A DNA stretch of 14,318 bases from CAZWVM01 sp964637705 (GTDB lineage: Bacteria; UBA8481): the NCBI GenBank assembly GCA_964637705.1, contig CAZWVM010000086.1:1-14318 (forward strand), read 5' to 3'. The notes beneath the pieces are model-generated. The model was given only the letters and a program-made list of their open reading frames with translations. It had not been told where the DNA came from and did no database searches. The position numbers and the translations under genes are program-made. Shown here piece by piece: positions 7,301 to 13,457 of this stretch; the stretch's first letter is position 1, and every line of letters starts with the position of its first letter.

Positions 7301-9887
7301 GGAGCCTGACGGCCGATTCGAGCGCCTCCTTTTCGGAAGCCAGCTCGGTCCCCTCGATCCTCAACCTCTCGTTCTCGGAACGCCGCGCGGCGATCTCGAG
7401 ATCGAGTCGGCCGTGCTCCTTCAAGCGCTCGCTCAGGGAATCGCGCTCCGCCTCGAGCCGGGCCTTCTCGACCCGCAACCCCTCGATCTCCTCGCGAACG
7501 ACACCCGCCTCGAAGCGAATCGCCTCGACCTCGCCCGACAGGCCGGCGCGTTCGCGCATCAACCGCTCACGGAGCGCCGCGATATCCGCCTCGAGCCGGC
7601 CGCGTTCGGCCGCCAGTTCGGCGTTCTCGTCGCCGGGACCCGGTGCCGCGCTCTCCAGGCACGGCACGGCGGCAAGCACTTCGCCGGCCTCCCGGACGCC
7701 GTCGTCGAGCTCCGCCTTGCGCGTCTCGAGAAGCTGCAGCTCGGCGCGCCGCGCGTCGACCTGCCGCTCGATCTCCTCCCGCTCCTGCCGCGCCTCCTCG
7801 ACGCGGACCCGCGCCTCCTCTCGCGCGGAAGCCTCGGCCAGAACCTCGGCCTGTCGCTCGGACCGGGCCGACACGATCTCCGATCGGAGCGATTCGCCCT
7901 CGGCGCGCAAGGTCTCGCATTGCTCGCGCGCCGCCGCGAACTCCGCGCGCAGTGCCTCGACAGCCTTGCGCTCCACATCGTGTTCCACGCGGATCGAAGC
8001 GAGAGCCGACCGCACCCCCTCGAGTTCGCTCGCCGCCCGCGCCGCCTCGGCCGATGTCGATTCGTGCCGGGCCGAGAGCCTTTCCATTTCGAGACGGGCC
8101 GCTTCCTGTTCGGCATGGAGCAGGTCCTGGGTGGTGGCGGCCCCGGCAAGCAATTCGCGCGCCGACTCCATCTCGGCGTGAATCCGCTCGAATTCGGCTC
8201 GCAACGCCTCCCGGCCCGCGAGGGCCTCATCCCGTTCCCGGGAGATCCGCGCCGCCTCTTCGGCGAGCGCGTCGCGCTCCGCGCGACGCTCGGAGATCTC
8301 CGCGGTGAGCGTCGCGGACTCGGCGATCGCCGATTCACGGCCCGCCGTCCTCAACTGCTCGATCTCGTTTCTCAGCGCCTCGAGCTCCGCGGCCCCCACG
8401 CCCCGCTCGGCGGCGAGCCGCTCGCAGTCGCCGCGCAGACCCTCGAGGCGCTCCTCGAGCCCGGCCAGTTCACGCCGCTTCTCCTCGATCGCGGCATCGA
8501 ACGCGCCGATTTCCCGCTCGCGATCCGAGCGTACCTGTACCCGTTCCTCCTCGAGGGCGCGCCCTTCCTCCTCGAGCGCAGAACGCCTCGCGTCCCGCTC
8601 GGCCGCCAGCGCAGCCAGCTCCTCTTCGAGCGCCGTCGCGCGACGGTCCCGCTCGGCGGCAAGCGCGTCGCGTTCCTCGCCGGCCGCTCGTCGTGCCGCT
8701 TCGATCTCGCGCGCGACCCGATCCGCCTCGGCACGAAGCGCCTCGCCGTCGGACGCCAGCCTGTCCCGCTCGGATGCGAGAGCGTCGCGCTCGGCGGCGA
8801 CACGGGAGACATCCTCCTCCAGCGATGACTTACGCTCGTTCAATCGCTCGAGTTCCACCATCGCCGCCTGCTTCGCCGCGTTCTCGTCCTCCATCGCGCG
8901 GGCCGCCTCGCCGAGTTCCTCGACCCGCCGCGCCAGCGCCTCGGCCTGGAGTTCGATCTGAGCGGCCTTCTGACGCGCCTCCTGCTCGCTCTGCATCAGC
9001 CGGCCCTCGATCTCGTACTTCTTCATCTCGAGATCGGAAATCTCGGTGCGGAGCGCCGCCCGGGCCTCCTCGAGCTTCATCTGCTCGGTCGTCTCGGCCT
9101 TGAGCGTCGCCTCGAGCTTTCTCAACTCTGCGACCCGCCCGCCGAGTTCCGCGCATTCGCGGTCGAGACGCTCCTTCTCGACGTTCGAACCGAGGACTTC
9201 CACGGGAGACGGGGTCTCGGGGGCGATATCCGCGGGGGCTTCCGGCGCCGCGGCGACGGGAGGCGGCTCCGAGCGCGAGAAGTTGCAGAGCGGACAGCGG
9301 TCGGTGTCCTTGAGCATGTTGGCGCCGCATTGGGGACATGACTCGAATTCCGGCTGGTGGAACATGACCGTCTGGCGGTCGGAGAGGAGCATGCCGCAGA
9401 GATAGCAGCGGTCGAGCCGCTTCGCGTTTCGCGCCTTGCAGTTCGGGCAGATCTTCTCCTCCGGCGGCGTTTCCGGTTCCGGGCCCTTCTCCGAAAGCCC
9501 GCTCTGGCCCGAGAGAGCCCGCGTCAACCTCTGCTTCTGCAGCGCCTCCGCGGTCCGGATCGCCTGCTCGCGCGTCGCGTAGACCATGAACTCCCGCGAT
9601 CCGCCCTGCACGCCGATCCGCGCGTCGATCGAGCGGTCGTCGCCGCCGATCACGAGGATCACCTGCCCCTCGCGACGCCGCGTCTTGCGCGAGAGCCTGA
9701 TGAGAATCTCTCCCCCCGCGGCCAGCAGCCGCTCGAGTTCCGTCAGGTCGAGAACGATGTAAGGGTCGCCCTTCGCGGTCAGGCGATCCACGTTGACGGT
9801 CAGGACAGGGATGTCGGTCGGCTCCATGTTGCCGGAAAGGTTGAGGACGGGTATGGACCCGGACTGCTCGAGCGCGATCGTGAGCAT
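4374..9887 (-). CDS. Giant coiled-coil scaffold: degenerate STAS domain, two Cys4 zinc ribbons, long coiled coil, TPR-like C-terminus
   Basis: An 1837-aa protein without signal peptide or membrane helix, so probably cytoplasmic. Residues 1-115 resemble a STAS (anti-sigma antagonist) fold: LNLSGNMEP, then VLDLTEL and a final FMVYATREQAIRTAEAL helix. The phospho-acceptor Ser of SpoIIAA-type proteins falls on Ala56 (LLAAGG). Two zinc ribbons follow with identical CX2C-X10-CX2C spacing (Cys147/150/161/164 and Cys184/187/198/201). A Pro/Ala linker (about 205-232) leads to Glu/Ala/Arg-rich heptad sequence from about 235 to 1700, broken by short Gly/Pro segments and including ERDALA-type repeats at 365-450. 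A second Pro/Ala linker (about 1705-1730) precedes a TPR-like region (about 1738-1815; EGRSTDALRIYETIVERHP, ARHNLALLRY). The ATG follows the ridA stop by two bases, so the genes are probably co-translated. I do not know this architecture as a named family. A scaffold or cytoskeletal role, loosely like the pseudo-receiver/coiled-coil proteins AglZ and FrzS, is inference. Confidence 0.85.
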   Translation of the reverse strand: MLTIALEQSGSIPVLNLSGNMEPTDIPVLTVNVDRLTAKGDPYIVLDLTELERLLAAGGEILIRLSRKTRRREGQVILVIGGDDRSIDARIGVQGGSREFMVYATREQAIRTAEALQKQRLTRALSGQSGLSEKGPEPETPPEEKICPNCKARNAKRLDRCYLCGMLLSDRQTVMFHQPEFESCPQCGANMLKDTDRCPLCNFSRSEPPPVAAAPEAPADIAPETPSPVEVLGSNVEKERLDRECAELGGRVAELRKLEATLKAETTEQMKLEEARAALRTEISDLEMKKYEIEGRLMQSEQEARQKAAQIELQAEALARRVEELGEAARAMEDENAAKQAAMVELERLNERKSSLEEDVSRVAAERDALASERDRLASDGEALRAEADRVAREIEAARRAAGEERDALAAERDRRATALEEELAALAAERDARRSALEEEGRALEEERVQVRSDREREIGAFDAAIEEKRRELAGLEERLEGLRGDCERLAAERGVGAAELEALRNEIEQLRTAGRESAIAESATLTAEISERRAERDALAEEAARISRERDEALAGREALRAEFERIHAEMESARELLAGAATTQDLLHAEQEAARLEMERLSARHESTSAEAARAASELEGVRSALASIRVEHDVERKAVEALRAEFAAAREQCETLRAEGESLRSEIVSARSERQAEVLAEASAREEARVRVEEARQEREEIERQVDARRAELQLLETRKAELDDGVREAGEVLAAVPCLESAAPGPGDENAELAAERGRLEADIAALRERLMRERAGLSGEVEAIRFEAGVVREEIEGLRVEKARLEAERDSLSERLKEHGRLDLEIAARRSENERLRIEGTELASEKEALESAVRLLAEERESASAQETSASDELRTAREEAERRLGEAETVRAAALAERDAALAECETLRKAAADADSRRADAEEEARTTIASLRAGRVEIEDRLRRAEEECAEKSRLIAELENASRQAGAATGEDGSGRFSAVEERDEALAEVERIARERDRQAAEIEGLKDRLRSIEAAGREAKAEAESVGARLNDARLELERARRDADAAAAERERRESERAEWSAERRDLEARIAASPGAAEAVDGGAMADFEERLMRSEEARALVEQKYNRTAAELDLVRMKLANIEDPARRGLLDLEKERSILEEALLRLRQERDHVRKEKEFEQKSIEILKREVSRWMRERGRIAPDAGSELVAGMREEIERLRKEIEARGERPAAAELVTVSEAEMERLRRELRDAREKIDAMNRHRATQAAEGSRAPARGPDEAARAAAAEREIDTLRQQYSLTAAAQSRLAAENETLKSEIQVLSRRLSDAEAAAAAERDTARRAREEAARSAEALTISSVTRREPVVTEVDESSWNLRLAEAERLREVAVRSAEEQGRRYEEERARAEERCRMLETARGEAEERLRAGEERWLGQATRIDADLTEKLTMLRAEQEAIIGSLREENRVLARQAEELERELRESRLGMERFAAGLRAQDEELRAGHESMTEEKARAERLARELAEARAEAARERAEREAASARRGDDRAPAPALSADLLAARSEVENLRQELETAKRQIETLADSELRAIHAANEIEMERDQLARRLEMADGSPLRGPREGASGPAIAEAAGMAAAAKAEAERLRGEAEAARAETERLGRQVENRRVELEAARQETAKASAEAVALRADVERMRREKERLDATIDSVRVPSPEPPAGGPAPGPATAPAGLEAPPRVELEGTLEELMQSAYTREDEGRSTDALRIYETIVERHPRHMPARHNLALLRYRSADFDGAARVLEDAESSGMELPRESRKLLSEIHKRQGRETTGGAGFWTKLRGR

Positions 9888-9889
9888 GG

Positions 9890-10288
9890 CTAGTCGGCGT
9901 CTCCCGGGACGCGGGCGATCGCTGAGATCTCGACGAGCGCTTCCCGGGGCAGGGCGGCGACCTGGACGGTGACGCGCGCGGGCGGCGGCGCCGTCCCGAT
10001 CCGTTCGGCGTAGAGGCGATTGACGACGGCGAAGTCGTCGAGCGAGACGAGGTAGACGTTGACGAGAAGCGCCTCGGCGAAGGAGGTACCGGCGGCCGCG
10101 AAGACGGCCTCGAGATTGTCGAGCACGCGCGCCGTCTGGGCCTCGATACCTCCGGCGACGATTACGCCGCTGACCGGGTCGAGCGGGATCTGGCCGGATG
10201 TGTAAACGACGCCGCCGGAGACAACGGCCTGCGAGTAAGGACCGATGGCGGTCGGAGCGTCGGAAGTGCTGATGATCGTGCGATCCAC
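9890..10288 (-). CDS. ridA: RidA/YjgF/UK114-family reactive-intermediate deaminase
   Basis: RidA hydrolyses reactive 2-aminoacrylate and related enamines/imines produced by PLP enzymes, releasing ammonia and a keto acid in the cytoplasm. The 132-aa product has the usual length and marks: GPYSQAV (16-22), YTSGQIPLDP (29-38), the substrate-binding Arg105 in PARVTVQVAALP and Glu120 in VEISAIA, both at the positions found in E. coli RidA. The start is GTG at 10286-10288, which gives the typical short N-terminus; no Shine-Dalgarno is visible. It lies 108 bases after a PLP-dependent aminotransferase, which fits a clean-up role. A RutC-like or other RidA-subfamily activity cannot be excluded. The following giant coiled-coil gene begins two bases after its TAG. 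Confidence 0.93.
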   Translation of the reverse strand: MDRTIISTSDAPTAIGPYSQAVVSGGVVYTSGQIPLDPVSGVIVAGGIEAQTARVLDNLEAVFAAAGTSFAEALLVNVYLVSLDDFAVVNRLYAERIGTAPPPARVTVQVAALPREALVEISAIARVPGDAD

Positions 10289-10303
10289 GATAGAGCCGAG
10301 GCT

Positions 10304-10332
10304 AGACTAGATCAATCACCTCGCGGCCGCAA
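10304..10332 (-). promoter_or_regulatory. Weak candidate promoter for ridA and the coiled-coil gene
   Basis: On the minus strand, TTGCGG (10327-10332) and TAGTCT (10304-10309) are 17 bases apart and would give a leader of about eight bases before the GTG at 10288. Each box matches consensus at only three of six positions. A second box, TAGCCT, sits 10 bases before the GTG. Read-through from the aminotransferase gene is an equally good explanation for ridA expression. Confidence 0.3.
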
Positions 10333-10338
10333 GATGAA

Positions 10339-10358
10339 TGCGCGGCGAGACCCGCGCA
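10339..10358 (-). terminator. Hairpin between the aminotransferase and ridA genes
   Basis: TGCGCGG (10339-10345) and CCGCGCA (10352-10358) form a perfect seven-pair stem with a six-base loop. On the minus strand it is followed by ATTCATCTT, only moderately U-rich. It may attenuate transcription between the aminotransferase and ridA, or be the hairpin part of a REP-type element together with the motif at 10371-10396. Confidence 0.4.
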
Positions 10359-10370
10359 GGTTGACCGTCT

Positions 10371-10396
10371 CGAAAAAGAAGAATGTCCCCTTTTCG
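10371..10396. repeat. REP-like element with a GGGGACATTCT core abutting the aminotransferase stop
   Basis: CGAAAA (10371-10376) and TTTTCG (10391-10396) are perfect inverted arms around a 14-base centre that reads GGGGACATTCTTCT on the minus strand. The element touches the TAG of the aminotransferase gene at 10397-10399. From memory, intergenic AAAAGGGGACA-type sequences are often associated with REP/RAYT (Y1 transposase) elements in environmental genomes, so this may be one copy of a dispersed repeat. Only one copy is seen in the window and no Y1 transposase is present. Confidence 0.4.
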
Positions 10397-11719
10397 CTAG
10401 ATCTTGACCCTCTTCAGGGCCGTCTCCAGGACCGAGACGATCCGGTCGGCGTCCTCGAGCGTCGTGCAGAGCGGCGGCTTGATGCGGATGGTGTTGCCGG
10501 CCATGCCGCCCTTGCCCAACAGCACGCCCTCGTTCTTCGCCTCCTCCATGATGTCCAGGACCGCCTGCGGCGCGGGTTCCTTCGTCTCCGGGTTCTTGAC
10601 GATCTCGACGCCGAGCATCAGGCCCTTGCCCCGGATCTCGCCGATGCAGGAGTATTTCGGCATGAGCTTCTTCACGCCCTCGACGATCCGGTCGCCGACG
10701 ATGCGGGCGTTCTTCGCGTACTGGTATTTCTCGATGACGTCGAGCACGGCCTCGCCCTGGGTCATGGAGACGGGGTTGCCGCCGTATGTGGAGAAGTGGG
10801 TCTTTCCTTCCATGCACTTGGCGATCTCGGGCGTGGTGATGATGCCGCCGAGGGGGATGCCGTTTCCGATGCCCTTGGCCATCGTGATGATGTCGGGCTT
10901 GACGCCCCACTGCTCGATCCCGAAGAACTTGTCGCCCGTCCGGCCGAAGCCCGTCTGGACCTCGTCGGCGATGAAGAGGCCGCCATACTTCTTCACCACG
11001 TCGTACATCTTCTTGAAATACGTCGGCGGCGGGCAGATGACGCCGCCGAAGCCCTGGATCGGCTCGGCGATGAAGCCCGCGATCTTGCCGCAGGTCTGGT
11101 ACTTGATGATCTCCTCGAGTTCCTTCGCGCAGTATTCGACGAACTGCTCCTCGGAGAGGTGGGCGGGCTTGCGGTAGGTGTAGCCGGCGGGAGCGTGGTG
11201 GACGCCGAAGACGTACGGCAGCGAGTGGCGCCAGAGCGACTGCCCGGTCAAGGTCATGGACATGAGCGTGCGGCCATGGAAGGAGTGGCGGAGCGCGATG
11301 AATTCGCAGGTGCCGGTGTAGTTCTTCGCCAGGAGCGCGGCCAGTTCCGTCGCCTCGGTGCCGGAGTTGGTGAAGAAGCTGACCTGGAGATCGGGATTGG
11401 CTCCCGCCGAGACCTTCGCCATCTTCTCGGCGTAGCTGACGACGCGGGGATGGTAGTAGAGGGTCGTCATGTGCTGGAGGGTCTTCGTCTGCTCAACGAC
11501 GGGCGCGATCACGTCGGGGTGGCAATGGCCGACGGAGATGGTGACGACGGCGGAGAAACCGTCGAGGTATTTGCGGCCCTTGTCGTCGAAGACGTACTGC
11601 ATCTCGCCCTTGACGATGTTCAGGGGGCTCTTGAAGTAGGTCATGGTGGAGGGCAGGAGGTATTGCTTCCTCATGCGTCCGATCTCTTCGACGGTCAGCT
11701 GACGGGTTGATTCGCTCAT
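10397..11719 (-). CDS. Class III PLP-dependent aminotransferase, AGXT2 / beta-amino acid type
   Basis: A 440-aa cytoplasmic PLP enzyme that moves an amino group from an omega- or beta-amino acid to a keto acid. The closest remembered relatives are AGXT2-like enzymes (alanine-glyoxylate and 3-aminoisobutyrate-pyruvate transaminase): AKGIGNG-x-P with ITTPEIAK, HFSTYGGNP and IRGKGLMLGVE read very similarly. Key residues are present: NSGTEA (118-123), ADEVQTGFGR (251-260; Asp252 contacts the PLP ring nitrogen) and Schiff-base Lys282. The ATG has a Shine-Dalgarno (GAGAGGA, six bases spacing). Divergent placement from an NCS1 transporter fits catabolism of beta-alanine or 3-aminoisobutyrate from pyrimidines. 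Other omega-amino acids are possible; substrate assignment is inference. Confidence 0.88.
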   Translation of the reverse strand: MSESTRQLTVEEIGRMRKQYLLPSTMTYFKSPLNIVKGEMQYVFDDKGRKYLDGFSAVVTISVGHCHPDVIAPVVEQTKTLQHMTTLYYHPRVVSYAEKMAKVSAGANPDLQVSFFTNSGTEATELAALLAKNYTGTCEFIALRHSFHGRTLMSMTLTGQSLWRHSLPYVFGVHHAPAGYTYRKPAHLSEEQFVEYCAKELEEIIKYQTCGKIAGFIAEPIQGFGGVICPPPTYFKKMYDVVKKYGGLFIADEVQTGFGRTGDKFFGIEQWGVKPDIITMAKGIGNGIPLGGIITTPEIAKCMEGKTHFSTYGGNPVSMTQGEAVLDVIEKYQYAKNARIVGDRIVEGVKKLMPKYSCIGEIRGKGLMLGVEIVKNPETKEPAPQAVLDIMEEAKNEGVLLGKGGMAGNTIRIKPPLCTTLEDADRIVSVLETALKRVKI

Positions 11720-11760
11720 GGTGTGTCCTCTCTTCCGCGGCGCCCCCGGTACCGCCTCGT

Positions 11761-11790
11761 ATCGTAAGGCGCGCGGCGAGGAAGGGACAA
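11761..11790 (-). promoter_or_regulatory. Candidate promoter of the aminotransferase gene
   Basis: On the minus strand, TTGTCC (11785-11790) and TACGAT (11761-11766) are 18 bases apart, giving a leader of about 35 bases that contains the Shine-Dalgarno. An interrupted palindrome, CGCCT (11753-11757) with AGGCG (11767-11771), brackets the -10 box and could be an operator. The promoter is back to back with that of the NCS1 gene in a 116-base gap, so one regulator could control both. Confidence 0.45.
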
Positions 11791-11823
11791 GCGAAAACTG
11801 GAGGTGGCGGGCGCGGAATCGGC

Positions 11824-11829
11824 TAGAAT
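11824..11829 (+). promoter_or_regulatory. Start-proximal -10 box (TAGAAT) of the NCS1 transporter gene
   Basis: TAGAAT matches the -10 consensus at five of six bases and ends six bases before the ATG at 11836, the same spacing as before the lipoprotein gene at 1974. The intervening CCCGCC contains no Shine-Dalgarno. A leaderless transcript is the simplest reading. No good -35 is seen. Confidence 0.6.
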
Positions 11830-11835
11830 CCCGCC

Positions 11836-13374
11836 ATGATCGAGAGCGTGGTCCAGGAGGCCCGGCTGGACGGGAAGGTCCGGGTGGTGAACGGAATGCA
11901 CGAACTGGCCGCGGACGTCTCCTCGTCCCCCTTCTGGAACGCGGACATCGCGGCCACGCGGGTGAAGGACCGGAAGTGGGCGATGAAGGACTTCGCGGTC
12001 CTCTGGATCTCGATGGCGGCCTGCATCCCGACCTACATGCTCGCCTCGTCTCTCATCGCCGAGGGCATGAACTGGTGGCAGGCGGTCCTGACCATCTTCC
12101 TCGGCAACGTGATCGTGCTCATCCCGATGATCATGAACGCCCACGCCGGGACGAAGTACGGTATCCCCTTCCCGGTCTACTGCCGGCCCTCGTTCGGAAT
12201 CCTCGGGGCGAACATCCCGGCGCTCCTGCGCGCGCTCGTCGCTTGTGGCTGGTTCGGGATTCAGGCCTGGATCGGCGGCTGGGCGATCTACAAGATCCTG
12301 ACGGTCTACTTCCCGCAGTGGGATTCACTGCCGAATACCTTCCTCGGGATCAACGCGGCCCAGCTGGCCTGCTTCCTCCTCTTCTGGCTCGTGAACATCT
12401 ACGTCATCTACCGCGGGATCGAGACGATCCGCGTGCTCCTGAACATCAAGGCCCCGCTCCTCATCATCCTGGGACTGGCGCTTCTCTACTGGGCCTATGG
12501 CGAGGCGGGAGGCTTCGGACCGATCCTCTCCCAGCCCGGCGCCTTCGACGCGGGGCAGCCCAAGGCGGGGCAGTTCTGGGCCTTCTTCTTCCCGGCATTG
12601 ACGGGGATGATCGGGTTCTGGGCGACCTTGTCCCTGAACATCCCCGACTTCACGCGCTACGCCTACACGCAGAGGGACCAGATGATCGGGCAGGCGGTGG
12701 GGCTTCCCCCCACGATGGCGCTCTACTCCTTCATCGGAGTGGCCGTGACCTCCGCGACGATCGTGATCTACGGCGAGTCGATCTGGGATCCGGTGGTCCT
12801 TCTCGCGAAGTTCCAGAACCCGGTCGTCCTCGTCGTCGCCATGGCCGCACTCCTCATCGCGACCCTGGCCACCAACATTGCGGCGAACGTCGTCTCCCCG
12901 GCCAACGACTTCGCGCACCTCTGGCCGAAGGTCATCGACTTCAAGAAGGGCGGCTATTTGACGGGCGTCGTCGGGATTCTCATTCAGCCCTGGAAGCTCG
13001 TCGCCGATCCCTCCGGCTACATCTTCAAGTGGCTGGTGGCCTACTCGGCGCTCCTCGGCGCCGTGGGGGGCGTCTTGATCGCGGACTACTACGTCATTCG
13101 CCGGACGAAGCTCGACCTGTATGAGCTCTACCTCCGTGACGGGCGCTACTGGTATGGAAACGGATTCAACCCCCGGGCGATCGCGGCTCTCGTCGCGGGG
13201 ATCCTGCCCTGCATTCCCGGTTTCCTCGGAAAGATCGAGGTGATCACGGCTGGAGCGGTCTGGATGAAGTTGTATGACTACGCCTGGTTCATCAGCTTCG
13301 CGATCTCCTTCGTGGTCTACATCCTCCTGATGAGAACCGAACCCGCCGGGTCGCGTGCAACTCGTGTCGGCTGA
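11836..13374 (+). CDS. NCS1-family nucleobase/hydantoin/allantoin:cation symporter
   Basis: A 512-aa inner-membrane transporter of the Mhp1/PucI/CodB type, expected to have 12 helices and to import a nucleobase or related ring compound with Na+ or H+. Family signatures in order are SPFWNADIAATR (31-42), IPTYMLASSLIAEGMNWWQA (64-83), HAGTKYGIPFPVYCRPSFG (103-121), RALVACGWFGIQAWIGG (132-148), NIPDFTRYA in the middle, and ANVVSPANDF in the second half. In the GWFGIQ segment, Trp139 and Gln143 fall where Mhp1 has the substrate-contacting Trp117 and Gln121. The start at 11836 is supported by the adjacent -10 box; Met21 is an alternative just before the conserved region. Divergent from the aminotransferase gene, it probably brings in the precursor of that enzyme's substrate. 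Uracil, hydantoin, allantoin and dihydropyrimidine are all possible substrates. Confidence 0.92.
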   Translation: MIESVVQEARLDGKVRVVNGMHELAADVSSSPFWNADIAATRVKDRKWAMKDFAVLWISMAACIPTYMLASSLIAEGMNWWQAVLTIFLGNVIVLIPMIMNAHAGTKYGIPFPVYCRPSFGILGANIPALLRALVACGWFGIQAWIGGWAIYKILTVYFPQWDSLPNTFLGINAAQLACFLLFWLVNIYVIYRGIETIRVLLNIKAPLLIILGLALLYWAYGEAGGFGPILSQPGAFDAGQPKAGQFWAFFFPALTGMIGFWATLSLNIPDFTRYAYTQRDQMIGQAVGLPPTMALYSFIGVAVTSATIVIYGESIWDPVVLLAKFQNPVVLVVAMAALLIATLATNIAANVVSPANDFAHLWPKVIDFKKGGYLTGVVGILIQPWKLVADPSGYIFKWLVAYSALLGAVGGVLIADYYVIRRTKLDLYELYLRDGRYWYGNGFNPRAIAALVAGILPCIPGFLGKIEVITAGAVWMKLYDYAWFISFAISFVVYILLMRTEPAGSRATRVG

Positions 13375-13397
13375 GAGAGGATATCCACAGCTCGAAG

Positions 13398-13417
13398 CCT
13401 GAAGATTCGTTTTCAGG
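13398..13417. terminator. Weak hairpin after the NCS1 gene
   Basis: CCTGAA (13398-13403) and TTCAGG (13412-13417) form a six-pair stem, extendable by one G-U pair, 23 bases after the transporter stop. No U-tract follows. It is the only terminator candidate before the next promoter at 13442. Confidence 0.3.
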
Positions 13418-13441
13418 GTCGACGGATTCCGGCCGATACTC

Positions 13442-13447
13442 TACAAT
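13442..13447 (+). promoter_or_regulatory. Start-proximal -10 box (TACAAT) of the carbamoyltransferase locus
   Basis: TACAAT is identical to the box at 1962 and ends 10 bases before the ATG at 13458. The expected transcript would carry only about three to five untranslated bases, and no Shine-Dalgarno precedes the ATG. GTCGAC about 18 bases upstream is a poor -35 candidate. Confidence 0.55.
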
Positions 13448-13457
13448 TGTCAGCCCT

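Noticed and set aside
4437..8828. A 4.4-kb open frame of 1463 codons on the plus strand opposite the scaffold gene.
   Set aside because: It is in exact codon register with the minus-strand gene, so stops could arise only from TTA, CTA or TCA codons, which a GC-rich Leu/Ser codon choice avoids. Its Leu/Gly/Arg-rich translation is the mirror of Glu/Ala/Arg coiled-coil codons, with no domain recognised.
10334..11710. A 458-codon plus-strand open frame opposite the aminotransferase gene.
   Set aside because: The minus-strand product has all class III aminotransferase motifs and a Shine-Dalgarno; the plus-strand frame has neither.
11718..13124. A 468-codon frame in a second plus-strand register over the NCS1 gene.
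   Set aside because: The 512-aa NCS1 protein in the other register carries the family signatures; this frame gives Arg/Gly/Pro-rich sequence.
13381..13389. ATATCCACA, one mismatch from a DnaA box.
   Set aside because: A single near-match with no cluster of boxes, no AT-rich unwinding region and no dnaA or dnaN nearby, so no origin is supported.
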